Source: Streptomyces olivaceus
GTDB taxonomy: Bacteria; Actinomycetota; Actinomycetes; Streptomycetales; Streptomycetaceae
Length of the DNA stretch: 64,000 nt
Assembly (NCBI RefSeq): GCF_000721235.1
Contig: NZ_JOFH01000006.1
Span: 242,790 to 306,789, forward strand
Direction of reading: 5' to 3'
Numbering within the stretch: position 1 is the first letter of the stretch; each line of letters opens with the position of its first letter. Shown piece by piece: positions 55,910-64,000 of this stretch. The notes beneath the pieces were generated by a model. The model was given only the letters and a program-made list of their open reading frames with translations. It did not search any database and had not been told where the DNA came from. The position numbers and the translations under genes were made by a program.

Positions 55910-56038
55910 ATGCTGTGGTCCGACCCCGAGAACGAGCCGCCCAAGGAACTGCGCGACATGCAGGACATGCTGCGGCGGCTCAGTGTCTTCCTGGCGCTGG
56001 CCATGGTGCTCGCGATGGCCGTGATCGGCCTGCGCTGA
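55910..56038 (+). CDS. 42-residue single-pass membrane peptide
   Basis: Reads [20 protein letters not shown], then [23 protein letters not shown] short charged N terminus precedes a membrane helix. The frame ends just before a strong hairpin (56043-56066), and it sits between pccE and maf on the same strand. Codon use is typical. No homologue is known to me beyond a similar conserved small gene in Streptomyces; no ribosome site is obvious. Likely real. Confidence 0.65.
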   Translation: MLWSDPENEPPKELRDMQDMLRRLSVFLALAMVLAMAVIGLR

Positions 56039-56042
56039 GCAG

Positions 56043-56066
56043 CCGACGGCGCCCCGGCGCCGTCGG
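56043..56066. terminator. Terminator hairpin after the small membrane peptide
   Basis: CCGACGGCGCC, two-base loop, then its exact complement GGCGCCGTCGG. It follows the stop of the 42-residue peptide by 4 bases. Confidence 0.75.
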
Positions 56067-56121
56067 TGCCCGGCCCGGGCCGAGTGACCGACGCGCCCGG
56101 CGCCGCCGATACCCTGATCGC

Positions 56122-56745
56122 ATGACCGACCCGCAGCCCCGCCGCCGTCTCGTCCTCGCCTCCCAGTCCCCGGCCCGGCTCGGGCTGCTGCGCCAGGCCG
56201 GACTCGCCCCCGAGGTCCTGGTGAGCGGCGTCGACGAGGAGGCCGTCACCGCGCCCGCCCCCGCCGAGCTGGCCCTCGCCCTGGCCGAGGCCAAGGCGTC
56301 CGTCGTGGCCGCGAAGCCCGAGGTGCACGGTGCCCTGGTGATCGGCTGCGACTCGGTGCTCGACCTGGACGGCCGGGCGCTGGGCAAGCCGGCGGACGCC
56401 GAGGAGGCCATCGCGCGCTGGAAGGCGATGCGCGGCCGGGCCGGCACGCTGCAGACCGGGCACTGCGTCTGGGACACCGCGTCCGGGCGCCACGTCTCGG
56501 CGACCGCCTCCACCGTCGTCCGCTTCGGCGAGCCCACCGACGCGGAGATCGCGGCCTACGTGGCCTCGGGCGAGCCGCTGTACGTCGCCGGGGCGTTCAC
56601 CCTGGACGGCCGCTCGGCCCCGTTCATCGACGGCATCGAGGGCGACCACGGGAACGTGATCGGCCTCAGCCTGCCCCTGCTGCGGCGGCTGCTCGCCGAG
56701 CTCGGGACCGGCATCACGGAGTTGTGGGCGCCGGCGGAGGACTGA
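56122..56745 (+). CDS. maf: Maf-family nucleotide pyrophosphatase
   Basis: 207 residues. The Maf signature [19 protein letters not shown] opens the protein; [16 protein letters not shown] and the catalytic region with [23 protein letters not shown] follow; [18 protein letters not shown] ends it. Maf enzymes hydrolyse non-canonical or modified nucleoside triphosphates and affect division/differentiation. TACCCT ends 7 bases before the ATG with no ribosome site, so the message may be leaderless. Confidence 0.93.
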   Translation: MTDPQPRRRLVLASQSPARLGLLRQAGLAPEVLVSGVDEEAVTAPAPAELALALAEAKASVVAAKPEVHGALVIGCDSVLDLDGRALGKPADAEEAIARWKAMRGRAGTLQTGHCVWDTASGRHVSATASTVVRFGEPTDAEIAAYVASGEPLYVAGAFTLDGRSAPFIDGIEGDHGNVIGLSLPLLRRLLAELGTGITELWAPAED

Positions 56746-57202
56746 CCGGGGACGGCCCGTCGCCGCCCGTGCCGTCCTCGGGCGCGCGCCGCCCGGCCGC
56801 GGGCTCCTCCTGGGCGTCGTACGTCATCAGCAGCAGCACGATCAGCGCCAGCACGACGATCATGAAGACGAAGGCACCGGGTCCCACCAGCCCCCAGCTG
56901 AAGGCGCCGAGCAGCCCGTGCACCACGGCTGCGCTGATCAGCAGGATCCGGCCGAGCCCGGCGGGCGCGCGGTCGCGAAGCGCCACGAGCAGGGCGACCA
57001 CGGCACACAGCGCGAAGTACAGCCCGAAGACGATGCCGCCGATCTTCGAGGACACGGACATCATGTGCGGGTCGAGACCGGCCAGGGACATGTCCTGGCG
57101 GTCGACGACGATCCCGAGGAACCAGTTCAGCGCCGCGACGCCGACCGCCTCCAGGAAGAGCACGACGGTCACGATCCACGCCACCGGCCTGCGTACGGAC
57201 AC
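56714..57202 (-). CDS. Four-helix membrane protein
   Basis: 162 residues with four hydrophobic segments ([81 protein letters not shown]) and a Pro/Gly-rich C-terminal tail. GTG start at 57202 with GGGGACC upstream. Its 3' end overlaps the end of maf by 32 bases on the opposite strand. Function unknown. Confidence 0.82.
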   Translation of the reverse strand: MSVRRPVAWIVTVVLFLEAVGVAALNWFLGIVVDRQDMSLAGLDPHMMSVSSKIGGIVFGLYFALCAVVALLVALRDRAPAGLGRILLISAAVVHGLLGAFSWGLVGPGAFVFMIVVLALIVLLLMTYDAQEEPAAGRRAPEDGTGGDGPSPVSPPPAPTTP

Positions 57203-57575
57203 CGGTCCCCACCCACTTCCGACGCTGCCGCACAGGACAGCTGTTACCCCAAGTACGTTCGAGACCCGAGGAACGCTACTAACGGGTAAACCTCACGACA
57301 AGAGGTCTGCGACGGGCAAAGAATCATTGAGCCATTCGTAGGGACTCCACAAAGAAACGGAGTGGCCCGCAGCACCTGTTCACAGAGACCTTGCCCACAC
57401 CGGGGAGCTAGGGTTTCTCCCAGGAGTCCTGCGTACCGCGGTGCGACAAGGCTTTTCGCGGGTCGAGCGAGCCTCGAATCACGCTCCGTGTGGGCAAGCT
57501 CACCATTGGGGACGGGTCGTAGTGCCGTGTCGGCAGTCCCTAAACTCGGCTTGTTTCAAGGAGGGAGCCTCAATC
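57203..57575. other. Divergent intergenic region upstream of accA2
   Basis: About 373 bases. The accA2 end has TAAACT (57541-57546) as a possible -10 and AAGGAGG (57558-57564) 11 bases before the GTG. The left end belongs to the promoter of the four-helix membrane protein. A/T-richer segments occur at 57317-57332. No protein is encoded that I can support. Confidence 0.5.
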
Positions 57576-59348
57576 GTGCGCAAGGTGCTCATCGCCAACC
57601 GTGGCGAAATCGCTGTCCGCGTGGCCCGGGCCTGCCGGGACGCCGGGATCGCGAGCGTGGCCGTCTATGCGGACCCGGACCGGGACGCTCTGCATGTCCG
57701 CGCCGCTGATGAGGCGTTCGCCCTGGGTGGTGACACCCCCGCGACGAGCTATCTGGACATCGGGAAGGTCCTGAAGGCCGCGCGCGAGTCGGGCGCGGAC
57801 GCCATTCACCCGGGATACGGGTTCCTCTCCGAGAACGCGGAATTCGCGCAGGCGGTCCTGGACGCCGGCCTGGTCTGGATCGGCCCGCCCCCGCAGGCCA
57901 TCCGGGACCTCGGCGACAAGGTCGCGGCGCGGCACATCGCCCAGCGCGCCGGCGCCCCCCTGGTCGCCGGCACCCCCGACCCGGTCTCCGGGGCGGAGGA
58001 GGTCGTGGCCTTCGCCGAGGAGCACGGCCTGCCGATCGCGATCAAGGCCGCCTTCGGCGGCGGCGGCCGCGGCCTCAAGGTCGCCCGCACCCTCGAAGAG
58101 GTCCCCGAGCTGTACGACTCCGCGGTCCGCGAGGCGGTGGCCGCCTTCGGGCGCGGCGAGTGCTTCGTCGAGCGCTACCTGGACAAGCCCCGGCACGTGG
58201 AGACCCAGTGCCTGGCCGACCAGCACGGCAACGTGGTGGTCGTCTCCACCCGTGACTGCTCCCTGCAGCGCCGCCACCAGAAGCTGGTCGAGGAGGCCCC
58301 GGCGCCCTTCCTCTCGGACGCCCAGCTGGAGGAGCTGTACGCGTCCTCCAAGGCGATCCTGAAGGAGGCCGGCTACGTCGGCGCCGGCACGGTGGAGTTC
58401 CTGGTCGGCATGGACGGCACGATCTCCTTCCTGGAGGTCAACACCCGCCTCCAGGTCGAGCACCCGGTGACCGAGGAGGTCGCGGGCATCGACCTGGTCC
58501 GGGAGATGTTCCGCATCGCCGACGGCGGAGAACTCGACTACGGCGACCCGGTCCTGCGCGGCCACTCCTTCGAGTTCCGCATCAACGGCGAGGACCCCGG
58601 CCGCAACTTCCTGCCCGCCCCCGGCACCGTCACCCTCTTCGACGCGCCCACGGGCCCCGGCGTCCGCCTGGACGCGGGCGTGGAGTCCGGATCGGTGATC
58701 GGCCCGGCCTGGGACTCCCTCCTCGCCAAGCTGATCGTCACCGGCCGCACCCGCCGGGAGGCCCTCGAACGCGCCGCCCGCGCCCTGGAGGAGTTCCAGG
58801 TCGAGGGCATGGCCACGGCGATCCCCTTCCACCGCGCGGTCGTCCGCGACCCCGCCTTCGCCCCCGAGCTGACCGGCTCCGGCGACCCCTTCACGGTCCA
58901 CACGCGCTGGATCGAGACGGAGTTCGTCAACGAGATCAAGCCCTTCACCGCTCCGGCGGACGGCGAGGCGGACGAGGACAGCGGCCGGGAGACGGTCGTC
59001 GTCGAGGTCGGCGGCAAGCGCCTGGAGGTCTCCCTCCCCTCGTCCCTCGGCATGTCCCTGGCCCGTACCGGCCTGGCGGCCGGTGCCAAGCCCAAGCGCC
59101 GGGCGGCCAAGAAGTCCGGCCCCGCGGCCTCCGGCGACACCCTCGCCTCCCCGATGCAGGGCACCATCGTCAAGATCGCGGTGGAGGAGGGCCAGGAGGT
59201 CCAGGAGGGCGATCTGATCGTCGTCCTGGAGGCCATGAAGATGGAGCAGCCGCTCAACGCCCACAAGTCGGGCACCGTCAAGGGCCTGGGCGCGGAGGTC
59301 GGCGCCTCCATCACCTCGGGTGCGGCCATCTGCGAGATCAAGGACTGA
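57576..59348 (+). CDS. accA2: Acyl-CoA carboxylase alpha subunit (biotin carboxylase plus BCCP)
   Basis: 590 residues. Biotin carboxylase domain 1-445: [16 protein letters not shown], the [13 protein letters not shown]-grasp loop, [13 protein letters not shown] and [16 protein letters not shown]. After a linker ([10 protein letters not shown]), the carrier domain holds the biotin lysine in EAMKMEQP. It carboxylates biotin with ATP and bicarbonate, feeding the AccB or PccB transferases. The GTG at 57576 gives the length I recall for S. coelicolor AccA2 (590). The biotinylating enzyme BirA is 3.6 kb upstream. Confidence 0.97.
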   Translation: MRKVLIANRGEIAVRVARACRDAGIASVAVYADPDRDALHVRAADEAFALGGDTPATSYLDIGKVLKAARESGADAIHPGYGFLSENAEFAQAVLDAGLVWIGPPPQAIRDLGDKVAARHIAQRAGAPLVAGTPDPVSGAEEVVAFAEEHGLPIAIKAAFGGGGRGLKVARTLEEVPELYDSAVREAVAAFGRGECFVERYLDKPRHVETQCLADQHGNVVVVSTRDCSLQRRHQKLVEEAPAPFLSDAQLEELYASSKAILKEAGYVGAGTVEFLVGMDGTISFLEVNTRLQVEHPVTEEVAGIDLVREMFRIADGGELDYGDPVLRGHSFEFRINGEDPGRNFLPAPGTVTLFDAPTGPGVRLDAGVESGSVIGPAWDSLLAKLIVTGRTRREALERAARALEEFQVEGMATAIPFHRAVVRDPAFAPELTGSGDPFTVHTRWIETEFVNEIKPFTAPADGEADEDSGRETVVVEVGGKRLEVSLPSSLGMSLARTGLAAGAKPKRRAAKKSGPAASGDTLASPMQGTIVKIAVEEGQEVQEGDLIVVLEAMKMEQPLNAHKSGTVKGLGAEVGASITSGAAICEIKD

Positions 59349-59368
59349 GGCCGCCCGAACAGCACGTC

Positions 59369-59412
59369 GGGGCGCCCGGCGGGACCGCACAGACGGTCCC
59401 GCCGGGCGCCCC
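59369..59412. terminator. Terminator hairpin with 19-bp arms
   Basis: GGGGCGCCCGGCGGGACCG, six-base loop, then its exact complement, between convergent accA2 and the DeoR gene. Confidence 0.92.
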
Positions 59413-59472
59413 CGTCGTGGCAACGGGGGACGCGACGGGAACCGCGGACGGCCCGAGGACCGGGCGCAGGGG

Positions 59473-60504
59473 CTACCGGCGGCGCATGTCGGCGACGCGC
59501 GCCCGTTCCGTACCGCCCGGCTGCTCACCCAGGGAGCCGGCGGACCTCAACCCCGCCGCCGCGCCCGGGACCTGACGGCGCGGCCCCGGAAGCGGCACGT
59601 CCCGGCGCTGCCGACGCCCCGGACCGCCCTCGCCCCCCGAAGCCCCCGAGGCACCCGAGGCACCCGGAACCCCTGGAGCCCCCGGCCCTCCCGAGCCGCC
59701 CTGGGCGTTCGTCGCACCCCCCGACGCCCCGGCCACGGCGATCTCCACACCCTGGTCGGCCAGGGCCTGCAGTTCGGCGGCGGCGCGGTCGTCGTGGGCC
59801 GGGGCCTCGTCGGTGACCAGGCGGGTGATGACGTCGGTGGGCACGGTCTGGAACATGGTGTCCGTGCCCAGCTTGGAGTGGTCGGCGAGGACGACGACCT
59901 CGGCGGCGGCCTGCACCAGGGCGCGGTCGACGGACGCCGAGAGCATGTTGGAGGTGGACAGCCCCCGCTCGGCGGTCAGCCCGGCCCCGGACAGGAAGGC
60001 CTTGGACACCCGCAGCCCCTGCAGGGACTGCTCGGCACCCGACCCGACCAGGGCGTAGTTGGACCCTCTGAGCGTGCCACCGGTCATCACGACCTCGACC
60101 CGGTTGGCGTGGGCGAGTGCCTGGGCCACCAGCAGCGAGTTGGTGACGACGGTCAGCCCGGGCACCCGCGCGAGCCGGCGGGCCAGCTCCTGCGTCGTGG
60201 TACCCGCTCCCACCACGATGGCTTCGCCCTCTTCGACGAGGCCCGCGGCGCAATCGGCGATGGCCGTCTTCTCAGCGGTCGCGAGATGAGACTTCTGCGG
60301 GAAGCCGGACTCTCGCGTGAACCCGCCCGGCAGTACCGCACCGCCGTGCCGGCGGTCGAGGAGTCCTTCTGCCTCCAGTGCGCGCACGTCCCGCCGTACG
60401 GTCACTTCGGAGGTCTGGACGACGCGGGCGAGCTCACGGAGCGACACGGCCCCGTTCGCTCGCACCATTTCGAGGATCAATTGGCGACGTTCTGCAGCGA
60501 ACAC
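59473..60504 (-). CDS. DeoR-family transcriptional regulator
   Basis: 343 residues. N-terminal DeoR HTH (ERRQLILEMVRANGAVSLRELARVVQTSEVTVRRDVRALEAEGLLDRRHGGAV) followed by the sugar-phosphate sensing domain (VVGAGTTTQELARRL, VVTNSLLVAQAL, VVLADHSKLGTDTMF). The last 80 residues are a Gly/Pro/Ala and Arg-rich disordered tail, unusually long for the family. GTG start at 60504; TACTGT lies upstream and no ribosome site. Target operon not obvious; likely a carbohydrate or nucleoside regulon. Confidence 0.9.
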   Translation of the reverse strand: MFAAERRQLILEMVRANGAVSLRELARVVQTSEVTVRRDVRALEAEGLLDRRHGGAVLPGGFTRESGFPQKSHLATAEKTAIADCAAGLVEEGEAIVVGAGTTTQELARRLARVPGLTVVTNSLLVAQALAHANRVEVVMTGGTLRGSNYALVGSGAEQSLQGLRVSKAFLSGAGLTAERGLSTSNMLSASVDRALVQAAAEVVVLADHSKLGTDTMFQTVPTDVITRLVTDEAPAHDDRAAAELQALADQGVEIAVAGASGGATNAQGGSGGPGAPGVPGASGASGASGGEGGPGRRQRRDVPLPGPRRQVPGAAAGLRSAGSLGEQPGGTERARVADMRRR

Positions 60505-60681
60505 GAAACTGACAGTAACCCCAACGACCGTCTGCTTTCAGCAGTATGCGCCGAATAACAGAAGTTGTTCGCAGGCCAGCAGCGGAAGTGGTATACGGGC
60601 CTAGTTCACCCGACTATGCCCCTCGCAACCCCGGCAACTCCCCGTGACCAGCGAGGAGTGATTTCCGGCCTCAGCCGACCG

Positions 60682-62130
60682 CTACCCCTCGCCACCGGCC
60701 TTCCGCGTGTGCAGCTGCCTGGCCACCTCGGCGATCGACCCCGAGAGCGAGGGGTACACGGTGAAGGCGTTGGCGATCTGCTCGACCGTCAGGTTGTTGT
60801 CGACGGCGAGCGAGATCGGATGGATGAGCTCCGAGGCACGCGGCGCCACCACGACACCGCCCACCACGATCTCGGTGCCGGGCCGGCAGAAGATCTTGAC
60901 GAAGCCGTCCCGGATGCCCTGCATCTTGGCGCGGGGGTTGCGCAGCAGCGGCAGCTTCACCACGCGGGCGTCGATCCGGCCGGCGTCGACGTCGGCCTGC
61001 GAGTAGCCGACGGTGGCGATCTCCGGGTCGGTGAAGACGTTGGCGGAGACGGTCTTGAGGTTCAGCGGGGTGACCGCGTCGCCGAGGAAGTGGTACATGG
61101 CGATCCGCCCCTGCATCGCCGCCACCGAGGCCAGCGCGAAGATCCCGGTGACGTCACCGGCGGCGTACACACCGGGAGCCGAGGTCCGCGAGACCCGGTC
61201 GGTCTTGATGTGCCCGGAGTCCTTGAGCTTGACCCCGGCCTCCTCCAGGCCCATCCCGTCCGTGTTGGGCACGGCACCGACGGCCATCAGGCAGTGCGAC
61301 CCGGTGATCACCCGCCCGTCCGACAGGGTCACCTCCACCCGGTCGTCCACCCGCTTGACGGACTGGGCCCGGGACCGCGACATGACGTTCATCCCGCGCC
61401 GCCGGAAGACGTCCTCCAGGACGGCCGCCGCGTCCGGGTCCTCGCCGGGCAGCACCCGGTCCCGCGACGACACGAGCGTGACCCGCGACCCGAGCGCCTG
61501 GTAAGCACCGGCGAACTCGGCACCGGTGACACCCGATCCCACCACGATGAGCTCTTCGGGCAGCTCGTCCAGGTCGTACACCTGGGTCCAGTTCAGGATC
61601 CGCTCGCCGTCGGGCCGCGCGTCCGCCAGCTCCCGCGGGTGCCCGCCGGTGGCGATGAGAACCGCGTCCGCGGTCAGCGTCTCCTCGCTCCCGTCGGCGG
61701 CCCGCACCACGACCTTCCGGGACCCGTCGAGGCCCTGCATGCCCTCCAGCCGTCCGCGCCCGCGCATGACCCGCGCGCCGGCGCGCGTCACGGAGGCGGT
61801 GATGTCGTGCGACTGCGCCAGCGCGAGCCGCTTCACCCTCCGGTTGACCTTGCCCAGGTCGACGCCGACCACCCGGGCGGCCTGCTCCATGGGCGGGGTG
61901 TCGTCGGCGACGATGATCCCGAGTTCCTCGTAGGACGAGTCGAAGGTGGTCATCACCTCGGCCGTGGCGATGAGGGTCTTGGACGGCACGCAGTCGGTCA
62001 GCACCGACGCCCCGCCCAGACCGTCGCAGTCGACGACGGTCACCTCCGCGCCGAGCTGAGCGGCCACCAGGGCCGCTTCGTATCCGCCGGGTCCGCCACC
62101 AATGATCACGATCCGAGTCACGTACTCCAT
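60682..62130 (-). CDS. LpdA-type NAD(P)H quinone dehydrogenase
   Basis: 482-residue flavoprotein disulfide reductase relative. FAD motif [20 protein letters not shown] motif [34 protein letters not shown] near 320. The redox disulfide of lipoamide dehydrogenases (CxxxxC) is not intact: the sequence is [14 protein letters not shown], with one Cys only. This matches mycobacterial LpdA (Rv3303c), which reduces quinones. Start ATG 62130, or GTG at 62121. The neighbouring purine nucleoside phosphorylase is also near lpdA in mycobacteria. Confidence 0.92.
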   Translation of the reverse strand: MEYVTRIVIIGGGPGGYEAALVAAQLGAEVTVVDCDGLGGASVLTDCVPSKTLIATAEVMTTFDSSYEELGIIVADDTPPMEQAARVVGVDLGKVNRRVKRLALAQSHDITASVTRAGARVMRGRGRLEGMQGLDGSRKVVVRAADGSEETLTADAVLIATGGHPRELADARPDGERILNWTQVYDLDELPEELIVVGSGVTGAEFAGAYQALGSRVTLVSSRDRVLPGEDPDAAAVLEDVFRRRGMNVMSRSRAQSVKRVDDRVEVTLSDGRVITGSHCLMAVGAVPNTDGMGLEEAGVKLKDSGHIKTDRVSRTSAPGVYAAGDVTGIFALASVAAMQGRIAMYHFLGDAVTPLNLKTVSANVFTDPEIATVGYSQADVDAGRIDARVVKLPLLRNPRAKMQGIRDGFVKIFCRPGTEIVVGGVVVAPRASELIHPISLAVDNNLTVEQIANAFTVYPSLSGSIAEVARQLHTRKAGGEG

Positions 62131-62214
62131 TGTCCCGCACGCCTCAAGGAGAGGCCGCCCGGGGCCGCCACCGTTACAACAGCGATGCCGGGACCCCTGT
62201 CGTACCCTTCCCCC

Positions 62215-62652
62215 ATGTCGCTCTACGCCGCGTACGCCGGCAACCTCGACGCGCGGCTGATGACCCGCCGCGCCCCGCACTCGCCGCTGCGCGCCACGGG
62301 GTGGCTGAACGGGTGGCGGCTGACCTTCGGGGGCGAGCAGATGGGCTGGGAGGGCGCGCTGGCGACCCTGGTGGAGGACCCGCTCTCCCAGGTCTTCGTC
62401 TCCCTCTACGACATCGCCCCGATGGACGAGGACTCGCTCGACCGCTGGGAGGGCGTGGGCCTGGAGATCTACCGCCGCACCCGGGTCCGCGTCCACACGC
62501 TCGACGGCGAAGACGGCGCCTGGACCTACGTCCTGAACGCCTACGAGGGCGGCCTGCCCTCCGCCCGCTACCTGGGCGAGATCGCGGACGCGGCCGAGTC
62601 GGCGGGCGCCCCGCACGACTACGTGATGGAACTCCGCAAACGCCCCTGCTGA
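62215..62652 (+). CDS. Gamma-glutamylcyclotransferase-like protein
   Basis: 145 residues with the family opening [13 protein letters not shown] (the YGxNM-type substrate loop), GWRLTFGG, and the catalytic Glu in [27 protein letters not shown]. Likely acts on gamma-glutamyl compounds. TACCCT is 6 bases before the ATG and no Shine-Dalgarno is visible, so probably leaderless. Divergent from lpdA. Confidence 0.88.
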   Translation: MSLYAAYAGNLDARLMTRRAPHSPLRATGWLNGWRLTFGGEQMGWEGALATLVEDPLSQVFVSLYDIAPMDEDSLDRWEGVGLEIYRRTRVRVHTLDGEDGAWTYVLNAYEGGLPSARYLGEIADAAESAGAPHDYVMELRKRPC

Positions 62653-62704
62653 AACGATGCCGCCCTCGGCAACGGAACCCTCACCATCCCGTGACCTCTG
62701 TCAT

Positions 62705-62716
62705 CTACGCGCGTAG
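62705..62716. promoter_or_regulatory. Perfect 12-bp palindrome ahead of purine nucleoside phosphorylase
   Basis: CTACGCGCGTAG, positioned about 13 bases before the -10-like TACCCT (62729-62734), so it would overlap the -35 region. A dimeric repressor is expected. Confidence 0.6.
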
Positions 62717-62741
62717 GCGTAAACCGGATACCCTCTTCGGC

Positions 62742-63566
62742 GTGAACGCATCTCTTCTTCCGGACGACATCCAGGGCGACCCCTACAGCGCCGCCGACGC
62801 CGCCGCGGCCCGCCTGCGCGAACTCACCGGCGCCGAGACCCACGACGTCGCCCTCGTGATGGGCTCCGGCTGGGCACCGGCCGTGGACGCGCTTGGCGCC
62901 CCCGAGGCCGATCTCCAGGTCACCGACCTGCCGGGCTTTCCGCAGCCCGCGGTGGAGGGTCACGGCGGCAAGGTCCGCTCGTACTCGATCGGCGACAAGC
63001 GCGCACTGGTCTTCCTGGGCCGCACCCACTACTACGAGGGCCACGGCGTCGCCGCCGTGGCCCACGGCGTCCGCACCGCCGTGGCGGCCGGCGCCAAGAC
63101 GATCATCCTGACCAACGGCTGCGGCGGCCTGCGCGAGGGCATGCGCCCCGGCCAGCCCGTCCTGATCAGCGACCACATCAACCTCACCGCCACCTCCCCC
63201 ATCGTCGGCGCGAACTTCGTCGACCTCACCGACCTCTACTCCCCGCGCCTGCGCGCGCTCTGCAAGGAGGTCGACCCCACGCTGGAGGAGGGCGTCTACG
63301 CCCAGTTCCCCGGCCCGCACTACGAGACCCCGGCGGAGATCCGCATGGCCCGCGTGATCGGCGCGGACCTGGTGGGCATGTCGACGGTCCTGGAGGCGAT
63401 CGCGGCACGGGAGGCGGGCGCGGAGGTCCTGGGCATCTCCCTGGTCACCAACCTCGCCGCGGGCATGACGGGCGAGCCCCTGAACCACGAGGAGGTCCTC
63501 CAGGCGGGCCGCGACTCCGCGTCCCGCATGGGGGCGCTGCTGACGCGGGTACTGGGTCGGCTGTAG
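62742..63566 (+). CDS. Purine nucleoside phosphorylase
   Basis: 274-residue trimeric (class II) PNP: phosphorolysis of purine nucleosides for salvage. Visible: [10 protein letters not shown] (phosphate loop), [68 protein letters not shown], and the purine-binding LVTNLAAGM. The GTG at 62742 follows TACCCT by 7 bases, leaderless-like. Confidence 0.95.
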   Translation: MNASLLPDDIQGDPYSAADAAAARLRELTGAETHDVALVMGSGWAPAVDALGAPEADLQVTDLPGFPQPAVEGHGGKVRSYSIGDKRALVFLGRTHYYEGHGVAAVAHGVRTAVAAGAKTIILTNGCGGLREGMRPGQPVLISDHINLTATSPIVGANFVDLTDLYSPRLRALCKEVDPTLEEGVYAQFPGPHYETPAEIRMARVIGADLVGMSTVLEAIAAREAGAEVLGISLVTNLAAGMTGEPLNHEEVLQAGRDSASRMGALLTRVLGRL

Positions 63567-63675
63567 CGAACCGGCGCGTTGCCGCCCCGGCGCGGGTGTG
63601 GGTTGGCGGCCCGGCGTGCACTCGGTCCCCGGCGTGGGTGCGGGCCGGGGGTAGGGTACGCGGCCCGGCGCTTAC

Positions 63676-63758
63676 GGGGTGCCGCCGCGCCCACCCGTGC
63701 CGCCCCAGCGCACGACTGCCCGCAGCGGCGCGGCACGCACTGCCCGCAGCTGGGGCGG
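63676..63758 (-). repeat. Dispersed intergenic repeat, copy 2 (inverse)
   Basis: The reverse complement of this 83-base stretch matches 26886-26974, with 40 identical bases in the GCTGCGGGCAGTGCGTGCCG region and small differences at the flanks. Both copies follow the stop of a rightward gene. Confidence 0.85.
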
Positions 63759-63846
63759 TACGGCGGGTGAGCCGCGTACGGCGGCGAAGGGGATACGCAG
63801 CCGGGGCGAGGAGGATCAGCCGCGTACGGCGGGAAGGGGACGTGTC

Positions 63847-63937
63847 GGGGGGTGTCCGCCCGCAGCGGTTGGCGCGTCAACGGAGCCGGCTTCCCTGTCC
63901 GAGCGATTCCGCGCCGTTCCGAGGACGGACACCCCCC
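63847..63937. repeat. Inverted repeat with 12-bp perfect arms
   Basis: GGGGGGTGTCCG at 63847-63858 and CGGACACCCCCC at 63926-63937 enclose 67 bases containing a small dyad, GTTG-GCGCGT-CAAC. It could be a REP-like element or a terminator-like structure. Confidence 0.8.
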
Positions 63938-64000
63938 GGCGCGGCCCCGCACCACCCCACAACCCAACGCGCTACCCGCACCCCCACCGAAACCGCACAG

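Larger units (their letters stand above)
63567..64000. other. Intergenic tail with repeats, no gene
   Basis: 434 bases after PNP. It contains a dispersed repeat copy (63676-63758), tandem-like pieces of GCGTACGGCGG (63750-63835) and a long inverted repeat (63847-63937). No reading frame in it looks like a protein. Confidence 0.6.

Noticed and set aside
53902..56649. 915-codon - strand frame opposite pccB and maf
   Set aside because: Antisense to conserved genes; Val/Asp/Arg-rich mirror sequence with no recognisable motif.
60682..62130. Dihydrolipoamide dehydrogenase
   Set aside because: The CxxxxC redox pair is missing one Cys, so a quinone reductase type is more likely.
63579..63770. 63-codon frame after PNP
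   Set aside because: It lies in the dispersed repeat, has no ribosome site and only GC-rich shadow composition.

Overview
The window is a stretch of Streptomyces chromosome. The evidence is very high G+C with strong third-codon bias, many GTG starts, WhiJ-type regulators, mycothiol enzymes (Mca), GTP-dependent PEP carboxykinase, the PccB/PccE/AccA2 acyl-CoA carboxylase set, a LAXTG sortase substrate and many apparently leaderless messages. From memory, the gene order resembles the core region of S. coelicolor running from a GH18 chitinase down to a purine nucleoside phosphorylase. I see no IS element, prophage, CRISPR array, tRNA or rRNA gene.

Layout. 1-6.2 kb: the end of a secreted GH18 chitinase, a polytopic membrane protein, a WhiJ-like trio (ATPase, XRE regulator, DUF397) and two neighbouring genes with N-terminal leaders like those of extracellular contractile injection system (eCIS) cargo; one has a permuted papain-like His/Cys pair, the other an HELIH zinc site. 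6.2-8.5 kb: an Nramp relative without the metal motif and an acidic repeat protein. 8.5-15.5 kb: two divergent transcription units, kdgK-iclR-ridA-gntP and deaminase-deacylase, sharing a palindromic operator. Together they fit import, deacetylation, deamination and phosphorylation of an aldonic amino sugar such as N-acetyl-glucosaminate, the product of oxidative chitin cleavage. This is the best candidate in the window for an under-described system.

15.5-29.4 kb: aminotransferase, PEPCK, HlyIII, Mut7-C RNase, a DUF255 thioredoxin-like protein, a large STAND/TPR ATPase, mca and greA. 29.5-38.4 kb: a DrrAB-type exporter, threonine dehydratase, MarR, a sigma-like/small membrane pair, cystathionine gamma-synthase, msrA and a possible toxin-antitoxin pair. 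38.4-44.1 kb: three regulator/target divergons (TetR/aldo-keto reductase, XRE/zinc alcohol dehydrogenase, TetR/metallo-hydrolase), each with visible operator repeats.

44.2-53.8 kb: an L,D-transpeptidase lipoprotein, a small sortase-anchored protein, hutH, a GAF-GGDEF diguanylate cyclase, an enoyl-CoA hydratase, a Rv1264-like adenylate cyclase and birA. 53.9-59.4 kb: pccB, pccE, a 42-residue membrane peptide, maf and accA2. birA supplies the ligase that biotinylates AccA2, and PccB/PccE complete the propionyl-CoA carboxylase. 59.5-63.6 kb: a DeoR regulator, an LpdA-type quinone dehydrogenase, a gamma-glutamylcyclotransferase-like protein and purine nucleoside phosphorylase. The last 430 bases hold dispersed and inverted repeats.

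Many convergent gene pairs are separated by long perfect hairpins that probably act as bidirectional terminators. Several genes have a -10-like hexamer 5-8 bases before the start codon and no Shine-Dalgarno, which suggests leaderless translation.
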